Assembly: GCA_914767885.1 (NCBI GenBank)
Contig: CAJZBQ010000039.1
Location: 496,001-560,000 of the forward strand
Length of the DNA stretch: 64,000 nt
Source of the DNA: Blepharisma stoltei
Taxonomy: Eukaryota; Ciliophora; Heterotrichea; Heterotrichida; Blepharismidae
Reading direction: 5' to 3'
Shown here: in pieces, positions 28,948 to 41,020 of the stretch
How the letters are laid out: the number at the start of each line of letters is the position of its first letter
How positions within the stretch are numbered: position 1 is the stretch's first letter
Made by a program: the position numbers and the translations under genes
The notes under the pieces: model-generated
The model's input: the letters and a program-made list of their open reading frames with translations, nothing else
The model's database searches: none
What the model was told of the DNA's origin: nothing

Positions 28948-31589
28948 TTAAGAAGACAGAACGTAACTATTAAGTTCCTCACCAATTGCCTTGATTTCTT
29001 CAAACTGTGAGTTAATTAAATACTTTGAGCATCCAATAATCTCAGGCTTAATTTCATCAATGCATTTTCTATCTAAAAGTTTTATTAGGTCCACAATTTC
29101 ACGATATAGTCTACTCTTATAAGATTGATCTGAATGAGGCTGAAGCATGATAATCTTTATATTTGGGAAAATTCGTTTTGAAAATCTTGATTCAGTTACA
29201 AAAAATTCTGGGTTTTTTTGAGATATTAAAGAAAACAGATTTAAAATTGCTAATGATATACCGAAACAATTTGAGTCTGCCAATGATTTCATGCAAAATA
29301 CAAGTGATGGAAAATATTCATAAGAAATTTCAGTTAGAGCATTCGGAATTGTAACATTGAGTCCTTCTTCTATAGCGAATGGAGATTTATCTAGTCTATC
29401 AATTTCTATTGGAAAATTAGATAAGCACGGGACTGAAGATATATAAAAGTTGATTGTTGCCATAATAAGCTTACGATTTTCAAGCTGATTCATTTTAAGA
29501 GCTAAAAATAGCTTTAATCTCATCAAAATGCTTCTGATAAGATTTGCGTTCTGGATTTTTTCTGAAATCTGGAATTCACGAATGTATGGAACTAGCATTG
29601 AAAATAGTTCAATATAGCCGAGCTTAGTTTTCACATCCATAATTTGATATGATTTATCAAATTTCTGCAGGCACGCAAGCAATGAATCTGTCAGCAAATC
29701 GACATTTTGAGAAATTTCAAGAAGACAAAGCAAGGCTGATTTAATTTGATCAATCCCAAAGATCTTAATTTTCGCGATCATTGATTGCTTCAGACTTGAA
29801 TACTCCTTTTTAATCATCTCATTAATGCTTTCGAAATTTTTCTCTTTTGATATTGTTTCAATTAAATTTAAGCAAGATTCTTTTGTGGATTCTTCATAAG
29901 TTAGCATGATGCTATCCAAGATGTCAGTAAGCTCCATTTCTTTACTCCCCCTCCCTCTGTGAGCGAACAAAAAATTTTGTTTGGTCACGGAAGGGGTTAT
30001 TTTTTTAACCAAAAATTTAAAAAAAATCCAATTTGTGAAAATTGGAAAGCTAAAATTAATTTAATTTGTAAAATTTATGTTTAAAATGCAAGCTGCTTAA
30101 AATTAAACAGAATTAGCTTGGCATTTTTCATTATAATAGCAATCATTTATATATCATCACAAAGATTTATAAAATATTTTTTTATTCTTTCACAGAGGGT
30201 TGGCTTTACCAAAAAAAGGGATTTTTTCAATGGTCTGTACGCTCAACGAGGGGAGGAGTTAGAATGTTTTAGAGTTAATTGCAAAAGCAGACTTCTAATA
30301 ATAAATTTATTTTCAGTCTCACAACTTTTAATAGTTAATTCTTTGAGGATGTAAATTGAGTTTTGTGGCCAGCTGAAGCTTAGGAGATAAGCAATTTTCA
30401 GTAAGTCATCAGCTATGCCAAAATCATTATTTTTAGCTAATTTTCTTTGCCCCTCACTCTGCTCCTCTATCAGCTGATCAAATATTTCATATTTCACAAT
30501 GATTGTTAACAGCTTTTCCAGAGACTTATGACAGTTTTCATCTCTTTCACAATATTCTATTACATTTTTAAGGCTGAACTCTCTTAAAACCGAAACAGAA
30601 AATTTGATAATTTGTTTTATAATACTCACAATTTCATTTGCTTTTCTTGTAAGAAAATAAGGCAAAGAGTCTCCTAGTAGTTGTAAAGAATAAACTAGAG
30701 AATTCATTGATCTTTTTTTCATGCTTATATCAGTGATTAAAATTAAACTTTTCAGTAATGAATATGATATTGAGTATAAATCGTTTTTATCTATAAGTGA
30801 TAAAAAAGGAAATACTTCAAGATCAGCTGAAATTAATATGTAGCACTTCAAAATTTCTTTGAAATTTAAATCGAGAGTTTCTTTCAAATTTTCAAGGAGA
30901 AATTTTAGCAAATCAAGCATTATTTCTTTTGAATAATCGTAATTTGATGCAACTATAGAAATTAGCTCTTTAGATAAGCTTGATATAAAACCTTTGCATT
31001 TTTCTTTGGCAAAAATCGTCCACTCATCATTATTTCTATCAGAAATATATTCCAGCACTTTAATTAAGACTTCAATTGTTATCCCAAACGCATATTTTGA
31101 TGTCCCGAGCCCCTGATTATTAAATCTTTCAACTTCACTTATCAAGCATTTCATTATTCCAGGATAGCACTTTTTGATTATTTCTTGTTGAGAAATTACT
31201 GTAAAAAACGAATTTAGTGTACTCCAAGCTTCTTTTCTTACCCGTGAATCACTCTCTTCTGCAAGCTTGATTATCCCGCTTAAAAGAATTGTAACATGCA
31301 TTTCGCTTTCTTGAGAATTTTCATTTAGCCAAGATGAGTCGTAATTGGTGAGAAGCACGCTTTCTATTTGCAGGGCTCTTATTAATGTATCAGAGTGTTT
31401 TGATTTCTTTTTGAGAAAGCCAAGCTGAATAAAGATTTGTTTGGAAAAAGATTCAGGTATTGCAAAGTGTAGAGATAATATTTGTTGGATCAGTTGAAGA
31501 GATGTCTGCACCTCTTCATCAGACTTGGATTTTAAATTGTGGATTGCATATAAAAACTCATTGGCCAGCTGCTGAATTTCGGCATCCAT
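28948..31589 (-). CDS. Alpha-solenoid (HEAT-type) protein, split by an IES
   Basis: 774 residues after removing 29943-30259 (317 bp, frame-restoring). Almost wholly helical with repeating hydrophobic helix pairs; one clear HEAT-like unit is SRVRKEAWSTLNSFFTVIS. The join LTLKHSKEMELTDILDSIM is seamless. There is no signal peptide or catalytic motif. Size and character recall TTI1/TTI2-type or other HEAT scaffolds, but the assignment cannot be made by eye. Confidence 0.78.
29943..30259. mobile_element. MITE-like IES, family 1, in a coding sequence
   Basis: Left end TACTCCCCCTCCCTCTGTGA with return TTTGGTCACGGAAGGGG. Body TTGTGAAAATTGGAAAGCTA and GAATTAGCTTGGCATTTTTC. Right end TACGCTCAACGAGGGGAGGA before TA 30260. 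Its length of 317 is not divisible by three, and only its removal rejoins the solenoid frame. Confidence 0.9.
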
Positions 31590-32020
31590 GGAAAATGCTT
31601 TATAAATGTTATTACACCAAAATGGAAATGGATAAAGCCAAATAAAATCGAATTATATTTAATTTTGTTTTGAAACTATTTTTAATGTATTTCTTAGTTA
31701 TTTGTTGAGATTTAGCAACTGACTTTATAAGGATTTATGATCATTTTGAACTTTCAATTCTAATTAGAAAAAATTAGTTTAAGATCTATCTCCATTATTA
31801 CTTTTTTTTAAAAAATAAAGAAAAATATGTAAATTTTACAATTTACTGGAAGATTTTGAATTTTTATATTCTGATAACAAAATTAATGATTAAATCAGTC
31901 AATATTATTAGATTTTATATGCTTCTTATGGCTTTTTTAATAGTATGCTGTTTCTAGCAAATATTGAATTCCGAATATCCATTTTAAATTCAAATTATGA
32001 TACCTTTTATATAAATAAGG
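31590..32020. other. AT-rich divergent spacer
   Basis: Probably holds the promoters of the HEAT protein and the zinc-finger gene. No motif stands out. Confidence 0.4.
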
Positions 32021-32461
32021 ATGATAGGGCAACAATTCAGCTGCTACTACACATGGTGCGACAAAAGTTTCAATAGCAAATATAATCTCAAACGACACAT
32101 TAATGCGACTCATATCGGTATTAAAAAATTCAATTGCGATATATGCAATAAAAAGTTAGTAAGCAAGCAAAACCTTACCGAACATATGTATACGCATACA
32201 GGGGAGAAGCCGTTTAGTTGCGAAGAGCCAGGGTGTGGAAAGAGCTATCGACAATCCTCACAATTAAGCGTCCACAAAAAGGTTCATAAAAGAAATCAAA
32301 AGAAAGCAGGCTCAAGGAAAGTGAAATCCAAAGAGAGTTCAGACGATGAAGAGAGAGAGCAGGCTGTTCTAGAAGGTCTTGAGCTTCCTCCAATTGATTT
32401 TGAGAGTTATTTGAGACAGCAAGATATTAAATTGCCTATTTATCACTCACTGCTAATATAA
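32021..32461 (+). CDS. C2H2 zinc-finger protein (three fingers)
   Basis: 146 residues. Fingers: CYYTWCDKSFNSKYNLKRHI (C-x4-C..H-x4-H), CDICNKKLVSKQNLTEHMYT and CEEPGCGKSYRQSSQLSVHK. A TGEKPF linker joins the last two. A basic stretch (KRNQKKAGSRKVKSKE) is a likely nuclear signal, followed by an acidic tail. TFIIIA/Kruppel-like sequence-specific DNA binding is expected. Uninterrupted. Confidence 0.88.
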   Translation: MIGQQFSCYYTWCDKSFNSKYNLKRHINATHIGIKKFNCDICNKKLVSKQNLTEHMYTHTGEKPFSCEEPGCGKSYRQSSQLSVHKKVHKRNQKKAGSRKVKSKESSDDEEREQAVLEGLELPPIDFESYLRQQDIKLPIYHSLLI

Positions 32462-32889
32462 TGCACCATTTTTCCATAAATTTTTCATATTATTACCGTT
32501 AAATTGTTCTGATTAGTGCTTTTTTTCCAGTATAAATTTTGTCTTTTACAATAAAACTCCATATTTGAGGCTAAAAAGAAATAACTTGAATGTAAAAAAA
32601 ATTCCATCTGCTTATAAAATTATCTTAATAATGACATTAATAATTTATTTTTTATAGAAAATCGTCAAAAAGCAAATTATTAAATTAATATATATTAATC
32701 AAAATAAACAATTATTATAATATTTTACTCTCAATGAGATGCTTCTCGAATTATAAATAAAAGTCATTATTCGTGCATAAAAACAGATATTAAGATAATT
32801 AAATTTTACAATTTTTTTTTGAAACTTATGAATTTATTAAAGCATGATAAAAAATCCCCTTTAAGTTTTCAGCCTTCATCTTTAATTTT
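32462..32889. other. AT-rich spacer
   Basis: Between two rightward genes; no feature recognised. Confidence 0.4.
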
Positions 32890-34167
<1,278 letters not shown>

Positions 34168-34244
34168 TTTTTATGCCAGCTGGTTCAATTTGCAAAAGAA
34201 TAATGATTAATCTGATCTTTATAATATTAAAATTTGAATTCATA

Positions 34245-34335
34245 TAGGAAACTCCCTAGAATCGCCTGGAATAAGCTGGCAAATGAACCTTTTCCCAATC
34301 GCCTACTTTAGCATGAGATTCTAGGTAATTCCCTA
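34245..34335. other. Short TIR sequence (about 91 bp), possible IES
   Basis: TATAGGAAACTCCCTAGAAT at left and TATAGGGAATTACCTAGAAT read inward at right are imperfect inverted repeats bounded by TA, in the spacer between two genes. No frame test is possible here. Confidence 0.45.
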
Positions 34336-34401
34336 TATTTAATTTAAATATCAATCGCATATCTTAATGGATGCAAGATTCATTAATGATAGTTCATATA
34401 A

Positions 34402-36192
34402 ATGTTATTGCACAATTGCAGAAGATCCGCTTCATCTGAATTCCATCACCTATTCAAGCTCCTAGTTCCAGAAAAGACCCTGCTAATGAAATTTGCATTT
34501 TCTTTAACAGTTTCTTCTGGAGTAAGTCTCTGCTTTCCTCTAGCCTTGGTAAACACTATTTAGCAAGATATATATAACCTATGTGCCGTTCCTACCACAT
34601 CTCAGCATGAAATTGTCAGAGTTGTAGGAAAATGAACCGCTGTCTTTGGAGCTGGTGCATTATCCACCTATATGAGAAGATTGGCCATTGAGGATCTGGT
34701 ATGGTCTATATAGTCAAATACTGTTGCAATGAAAATGAGAATTGAATTTTTCGAAGACCTTTTAAGAAAGAAATACCAGGTTTTCGGAGAAAACACAACA
34801 GGGGACTTGTCACATCAGCTGAATAGTGATATATGGACAATTGCGTACACAATAACGAATGAATTTTCTTCTGCGATGCGTGGCGTAGCTTTTTTCACTG
34901 GCGGGGCAGGATTTTTGTTATATACGTGCCCTCCGCTTACGATGATTTCTTTGTTTCCGATGATGGCGCTTGCATCGATTTCAAAATATTATGGAAATCT
35001 GCTTAGGAGGGAAAGGGAGACTCAAGCTATTTATTTAAGGCAGCTGAACTCGTTTGCACAAGAAAGACTTGTTCAGATAAAGACAATTAAGCATTTTACT
35101 GCTGAAGGTATTGAGCTTAAGAAATACGCAGAAAAGCAGACAAAAGTATACAATAAAGCTATTGATGTAGCAAGGTATTCAGCAAAGCACCATGCTCTGA
35201 TGGAAGCAATGGGCCAAAATGCAGTTCTATGATGCTTAGGTTATGGAGCTTATCTGATTTCTACAGGCTCTGGGCTAAGTGTAGGAGCTTTAACAGCTTT
35301 TGCAATGTATAGTGTCTATGCTGGGCTAGGATTCAGATTATTAGCCTCAGGCTACACTGAATTAAAAAAGGCAGCCGGCGTTTACAATAAAATTCTCGAA
35401 ACAAAATCTTCTATCGATGACAAAGAAGAAATTTTAATTTCCCCAACAATTTTGCCAAAATCCACAGTAGGACGTAATTTTTAAACAGCTTCCATTATCT
35501 TCAAAAATGTCTCCTTCACCTATCCAGGAAGAGAAATTCCAGTGCTGGATAATATTAACCTAGAGATCAAATCTGGAGAAATATGGGGAATAGTAGGGCC
35601 AAGTGGCTGCGGAAAGTCAACTTTATTTCATTTATTAACTCATCTTTATGCGCCGACCTCTGGGCTAATATATATTGATAACGTAGATATCCACACAAAG
35701 CCAGCTTGGTGGGCACGACAACAAATTTCTATTGTAAGCCAAGAAGCTCCCTTGTTTTCAGGAAGTATCCTAGACAACATAAAATATTCAAATCCAAATG
35801 CGACGATGGAAGAAGTTATTGATGCCTGCAAGAGAGCAGATGCGTATGATTTTATCAATAACTTTGAGGATAAGTTTGATAGTGAAGTAGGAGAAGGAGG
35901 CTCTGCTCTTTCTGGAGGACAAAAGCAAAGAGTGGCAATTGCGAGGGCACTTTTGAAGACACCTCATATGCTTCTTTTAGATGAAGCAACGTCTGGGTTA
36001 GATCATCAGTCAGAGAAGACTGTGCAAGGGATTCTTGAAAGAGAAGTCAAAAATAGGGGTTTCACAGTATTATTGATTTCTCATAAAATCAGAACGCTGA
36101 AAGCTCTGACTGATAGAATAGCAGTACTTCATGCAGGTAAGATTATTGCTACGGGGACATTTGATGAGTTAAAAGAAAGTAAACATATTTAG
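34402..36192 (+). CDS. ABC half transporter, ABCB (mitoch./peptide exporter) type
   Basis: 581 residues after three 15-nt introns (34549, 34699, 35474). ATG 34402 gives MLLHNCRRSASSEFHHLFKL, a plausible mitochondrial presequence; starting further downstream would lose the first helix. The transmembrane domain includes GDLSHQLNSDIWTIA and the ATP-binding domain has Walker A GPSGCGKST, Q-loop SIVSQEAPLFSG, signature LSGGQKQR, Walker B LLLDEAT and an H-loop (ISHKI). Closest in style to ABCB8/ABCB10/Mdl1 exporters. UGA at 35230 gives VLWCLGYG in helix 5. Confidence 0.9.
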
Positions 36193-36432
36193 ATATTCTG
36201 GTTAGATAATAGATTAATTTGAATGATAAAGGATAGTTTTAGTCTAAGAATTTTTATGAATCATTAAGTTACTTGGTAAACTGTTGATTAATAAGAATAT
36301 TCAATATTTTACCCCTCTTTGAAGAAGTAAGATTTTTGGTTTGCTCTTAATAGGTGCCAATGTCAAGTTTGTTTAAATAATATAATAATTTTACTTGCAC
36401 TTATATAGTACAAATATAACTAATTTTATAAT

Positions 36433-36549
36433 TAGCCCCTCATTAAAGCAATTTTCATATAATTTATTATTCTCAAATATAAAAATTATGTTTGATCCAA
36501 TTTAATTTATATAAAACTTATCGATGTTTGTTTCAATTAAAAGGGCGAG
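36433..36549. mobile_element. Degenerate short TIR element (117 bp)
   Basis: Left TAGCCCCTCATTAAAGCAAT and, at the right, GTTTCAATTAAAAGGGCGAG before TA 36550, are imperfect inverted repeats of the CTTTAATTGGAACAAA-type end also seen at 55396. Confidence 0.5.
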
Positions 36550-36975
36550 TAAATAATTTCGCTAGTATCTAATAAAAATACCAATATACAAATTATATTA
36601 AAAAAAGCTTTTCTAATCCTAAATAATTAAAGATAAAATTTTAAAAAAGATATTCTTGATTACAGAAGGATACTAGATACATAAAAATGCTATTTGGGGA
36701 AGGATTCCGATTAAAACTTAAATTTCCATATTTTAATAATTAATTTTAAAACCATAATTTGCAAAAGCAAATAAAGCTCAGAAAATAGCTTATGTCTAAA
36801 AAAGTATGCTTTAAATAATTAAGTTAATTGTGCTATCTTACTTCTTATCTTCAAAATTATTACCATAAACTTGAGCTCTATCATTTACTTGTATGAAACT
36901 CAATCCTATAAATCTAGTTTTATGTGCCAGTATACTTTCAAACTTTTATTCTGCTATTATCTATTTTTAAATACT

Positions 36976-37287
36976 TACCCCCTTTTAAAGTAAATCAAAA
37001 ACTCTGTTTCGATTTAAACTTAAAGATGGCTAATTTTAAAACAATTATTATAAAATTTATTTTCGGAAAATTGATGCATTAATTGAATATTTTCTGAAGA
37101 ATTCATTAATAAAATTGATCGATCCAAGGCTATTTAAAAATATTCTGCTTGCAAATCCCTCGATTAAAATTTATCAAAGCTATTTTTATAAAAATTATTA
37201 TTCATTGAAAAATTAAAATTTTGTTCCATTATAAAGGGTTCATCAAAAAATAAAAAATTTGCCATTATTAGTTCCAATTAAAGGAGT
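36976..37287. mobile_element. Degenerate MITE-like element
   Basis: Left end TACCCCCTTTTAAAG. On the right AAAATTTTGTTCCATTATAA, then GGGTTCATCAAAAAATA and finally GTTCCAATTAAAGGAG follow the order of the family 1 right end, but with AATTAAAG replacing the CTCACGG word. TA-bounded, intergenic. Confidence 0.55.
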
Positions 37288-37452
37288 TAAGATAAACAGT
37301 TAAATTAGCATCAAATCAAAAAACCGAATAAAAATAAAAAAAGGCTTACGCGTCATATTATCACCAGAAAAATATTTTGAAATAGATTATTAAAGCAACT
37401 CTATAGCTAGATTAACTTATTTTATAAAAATTATAGCATTAAAACAAAAAGA

Positions 37453-38100
37453 ATGAAAATATGCATTTATCTTTTATCTTTTTTTGCCAATAATAAAAAT
37501 ATGCAAAGTGGAAAGCAATTATTATCCTGCGAATATTTTGATTGCGAATTTTATAAAATGGATTCATTATATTCGCCTTATGCTTATTCTTTAAACCAGG
37601 AAAGTCATCAGGGTACTCGTGTGAAACTGCTGACTATCGAAGATAATTCCCAAGCAAAAAATGAAGTGAGTTATGATAACAAGAGCTTATCGATCATGAT
37701 GAATCCACAGTCTTTGAAATCATTTGCAATTATGGTCTCTTCTATCCCTCAAAATATCATCAGCTTATCCATTGTTAATTCTTATCTGGGACATAAAATT
37801 GTCAGAAACCTTGCTCCATGTTTGAGGCACCTACCAAGTCTGGAATATTTGGACTTGTCAGGAAATTACATTGAGGATAGAGGAATGAATTTACTTAGGG
37901 AAAGTGGAGATTGTCTAGAAAAATTGGATACATTCATTATTTGTTTGAACCATATTTCTTATAAAGGTGCGCTGCTAGTGGCGGACTTTTATATTTTCCG
38001 AAATCCTATGCATGCGATTGTAGGAAATTTTAACTTACATGATTGGGAAAAGTATCAAGAAGCTGTTAAAACAATTGATTTAACATGTAAATTCGCTTAA
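37453..38100 (+). CDS. Leucine-rich repeat protein (RNI type)
   Basis: 215 residues or, from the second ATG at 37501, 199. LRR units include IISLSIVNSYLGHKIVRNLA, LPSLEYLDLSGNYIEDRGMN and LDTFIICLNHISYKGALLVA, matching the RNase-inhibitor-like consensus LxxLxLxxNxIxxxG. No other domain. Probably a protein-binding scaffold; partner unknown. Nothing interrupts it. Confidence 0.75.
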   Translation: MKICIYLLSFFANNKNMQSGKQLLSCEYFDCEFYKMDSLYSPYAYSLNQESHQGTRVKLLTIEDNSQAKNEVSYDNKSLSIMMNPQSLKSFAIMVSSIPQNIISLSIVNSYLGHKIVRNLAPCLRHLPSLEYLDLSGNYIEDRGMNLLRESGDCLEKLDTFIICLNHISYKGALLVADFYIFRNPMHAIVGNFNLHDWEKYQEAVKTIDLTCKFA

Positions 38101-38399
38101 TGTCCATATAAATATTACCGAATTATGCAATTAATAATTATCAATATTAAATGATGAATCTTAAAAATATCTGATATGGGAAAATAGACTCTTAATTTAT
38201 TTTAAACATAAGAAAAGGAATACTAAAGTGAATCTTCTGTTTAATCTATATTTTTTAATTTAATATTATAAGAATTTTGAACCAAAAATTTTTGATGCTA
38301 TGAAAATATGATTATTGCAATTCTATTCTATTTTAAGTTTACAAATCTATATTAATTAAGCAATTCTATATTTAGAATTGATTTTTTTGCTTCGATATA
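38101..38399. other. AT-rich convergent spacer
   Basis: No feature recognised. Confidence 0.4.
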
Positions 38400-38942
38400 T
38401 TACGCAACACAACGGTGATCAGTCCTTACAACCAAATTTGAAATATTTCTTGTCAAAAGTTTCGAAAAATGACCTGGAAGTGAATCTTTATTAATTCTAT
38501 AGTTTTGGGATAGCCTTTGGAGATTTTTTCTGTACAGTCTTTTATTTTCCTTTTCTAAAGCAGTTTCGCTATTACATCTACAATGTGATAGCTTTAAAGG
38601 TGATGCTCTCCCCTTATTAGTTTCGTTAATTTCAAAATTAATTTGTAAACTCTTCTTTTGCAAACACTCAATAGGCCTGCATCTATCTTCACTTTGCCTG
38701 TAAAATTCTGGACTTGAGTATCTCGGCTTGGCTGTATTTGTAATCACTTTAAATGGGTTTGATGATTTCTCTCAATTTTTGGAATTGCTGCAATTTCTTT
38801 CTGTTATGGATTCAAACGGCCTTGGCAGATCACAATTTCTTTCTGGCGAATTTTTCTTTATTAAGCTTAACTTAATATGAACTCTTCTCGCTAAATTATA
38901 ATTACGTTGAATTTTCTTAGTATATCTTGAACTTGTGCTCAT
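38400..38942 (-). CDS. Unknown basic protein
   Basis: 180 residues from ATG 38942 (MSTSSRYTKKIQRNYNLARR). Rich in Arg/Lys/Ser/Asn, with ETALEKENKRLYRKNLQRLS as the only clear helix. A UGA near 38768 is Trp in NSKNWEKSS. No conserved domain recognised; the composition suggests a nucleic-acid or cytoskeleton-associated protein. It is called a gene because the frame is open over its full length in a region where other frames are full of stops. Confidence 0.65.
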
Positions 38943-39084
38943 CTTTAATTAACTGTATAATAATTTTAACACCATTAAGGATAGAAATCTACCCTGAAGA
39001 ATTATTATTAGTCATTTTTTTAAGAGGTAAGCTTCTCTAATTCGACACATATAATTAAGATAATTTTGAGTTAAGTTTAAGAAA

Positions 39085-40191
39085 CTAAGCACTCAAAGAC
39101 TTGAATTTGCTACTTTCTAGCACTTTTGGATGTTTAATAGGTGGCAGAGTTTTCAAAAAGTACTCTTCTGCTTTCTTATCGTTGCTTTTCAGCACTTCTT
39201 TTTGGTCTGCCTTTAATCCTACAAGTTCAGCTACAACCTCAGGGGAGAACTTTTCAGCCTTGGCCTTGAATTCATCAACGTATTTCAAAACTCTTGGCAA
39301 TAGAGGATCACCTTCATAGCTCATTTTTCCTTGTCTGATTCCTTGTAATGCTGCTTGGAAAGCCTGTTTCTTAATTTCACCTTTGTCAGCTTCTAAATCT
39401 TTTTCCATTTTCACCACAGCTGAGTCTAACATGTCTCGAAGGAGTTTTTCAGCATTATCCTTTTCAAATCTATCTGCTGCCCTCAAGGCTGCAATAGTTC
39501 TTTCATAAGTATGCTTCTTAAGCAGAAGTCTGCTAGTTTGTAAGTGTTTTTCTAACAAAAATGTCTTGGTGCCGATATATTCGTTGTGGATTCTCATATA
39601 ATCAGCTTGGCTCACAGATTCTTTCTTCTTCTCGAAAGCTCCGTTTTCTTCGTTTTCCCAGGTAGCAGAGATCATTTGGTTCATGTTATATTCCATCCAT
39701 ATATGTTTCCATGGGTTTGGAACAATCATTGCAGTTCCTCTCATGAAATAAATAGCTAGTGTATAAAGCCATATTTCTAAACCGAACATCATGTTAAAGA
39801 CAACGAAGCCAAATGCATGGTTTTGGTGAGATCTCATTACAATGCAAAAACCGAGAAAGAGGAAGAAATAGTTGAACCATTTTCCAAACTCCTCAATGCT
39901 ATCGAAGTGAGGAGAAACTGGCTCAGGGCCTACAGTCTTTAGGATAATTCTATATAAGTAGTCGCCGTGAATCGAAATTGGGAACTCCTCAGTGCAGTAA
40001 GGATGCTTGTAAACTCCAGCTTTCGGCAATTTTTCATCATTTTCTTTCAATAGCCAAGCTTTGGATACTTCTTCGGTCTTTTTGGCTTGCAGTGCTGCCT
40101 CAGCTAAGAGAGCCTTTGTGCGTTCTACGAATGGGGCTGTAGTGAATGGTCTAACCAGGTTACGAGTGACAAACCTGCCTGCGTAAAGCAT
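39085..40191 (-). CDS. Mitochondrial ATP synthase peripheral-stalk subunit b-like protein
   Basis: 368 residues. MLYAGRFVTRNLVRPFTTAP is a clear mitochondrial presequence. Hydrophobic segments (WFNYFFLFLGFCIVM, FGLEIWLYTLAIYFM) precede a long charged coiled coil (LLRDMLDSAVVKMEKDLEAD, FKAKAEKFSPEVV). Two membrane helices followed by a long helix fit subunit b as found in ciliate ATP synthases, which is highly divergent. Higher GC and few rare codons suggest strong expression. The family call is by architecture only. Confidence 0.6.
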   Translation of the reverse strand: MLYAGRFVTRNLVRPFTTAPFVERTKALLAEAALQAKKTEEVSKAWLLKENDEKLPKAGVYKHPYCTEEFPISIHGDYLYRIILKTVGPEPVSPHFDSIEEFGKWFNYFFLFLGFCIVMRSHQNHAFGFVVFNMMFGLEIWLYTLAIYFMRGTAMIVPNPWKHIWMEYNMNQMISATWENEENGAFEKKKESVSQADYMRIHNEYIGTKTFLLEKHLQTSRLLLKKHTYERTIAALRAADRFEKDNAEKLLRDMLDSAVVKMEKDLEADKGEIKKQAFQAALQGIRQGKMSYEGDPLLPRVLKYVDEFKAKAEKFSPEVVAELVGLKADQKEVLKSNDKKAEEYFLKTLPPIKHPKVLESSKFKSLSA

Positions 40192-40234
40192 TTTCCCTAT
40201 TTATTATATGTGGACTGCAATTTAATTATGAAAT

Positions 40235-40960
40235 TTAGTCAATTGAATCTCTTAATAAATATCCTAAAGATGTACATGCTAGATTTAGGCTGAGCTCGCA
40301 TTGGCAGCTTATTAGTTTTCTGTCAATTATTATAAGGTGCTGAGATGGCTCGCTGGAGCAGAAGTTCCCTCCAAGTTCGCGGATTTTGTCCTCTATTAAG
40401 AAAGGGATCAATGGGAAATATTCGTCGTTTCATTGCTGAATTAGTGGGACACTTGCAATATTGAAACCATCAAAAATTCATTTACCTTTAGCATCTTTAC
40501 TTTCAAAAGCTGCGGCAATTCCATGGCCGATACAAAGCATTCCTTTGCATTCTAGATATACTTCTCGGAGAATTTTCCCTAATTTGTTTATGAGGGGCTC
40601 GCCTTTGAAGTTTGCAATAATCGCAGGAAAACTGGGAATGATGATGGCAGAGTACTCGTTTCCTCGGATTTCATTGAGGTTTGTTGGGGAATTTAGTCTT
40701 TCTAAGTAGCTTCGATAGAAATCAACAGCGTCTTCTGAACTGTCATCATTTATTACTGATGGCTTTTCGCCTTCTAATGTCCCGATTTCCCAATCAAAAG
40801 CAAAAGTAGTAAGAACTTTGTGTATACTCAGTAAATTTGAAATTTTAATCCCTGATTCAATATTTTCAACCCCTTGTGGCAACTCTAAGTGGCATGGTAA
40901 AGCCAAAATTAATATTGAGCCTTCTGAGTATCTTCTGCTTGGACTCTGTTTCATAGACAT
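40235..40960 (-). CDS. DJ-1/PfpI-like class I glutamine-amidotransferase-fold protein
   Basis: 241 residues. Strands and loops typical of the fold: GSILILALPCHLELPQGVEN, EYSAIIIPSFPAIIANFK, and the nucleophile-elbow region KGMLCIGHGIAAAFESKD, where Cys in MLCIGHG sits at the expected elbow. UGA codons (for example at 40482 in GKWIFDGF) are Trp. Closest in style to GATD3/ES1-type proteins, which act as deglycase-like or chaperone-like enzymes; activity not certain. Ends ..LLRDSID before UAA 40235. Confidence 0.72.
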
Positions 40961-41020
40961 AGAAATTTTATGTATTTCATATTAATTGCAATTGAGAAAA
41001 GATTAGCCAAAATTTATTAT

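Larger units (their letters stand above)
36193..37452. other. 1.26-kb spacer holding two degenerate TIR elements
   Basis: AT-rich, no coding frame. It holds two worn IES-like elements, at 36433-36549 and 36976-37287. Confidence 0.5.

Noticed and set aside
34245-34335. Rho-independent-type terminator hairpin after RBBP4
   Set aside because: A eukaryotic nuclear context makes this meaning unlikely; the TA-bounded inverted repeat fits a short IES better.
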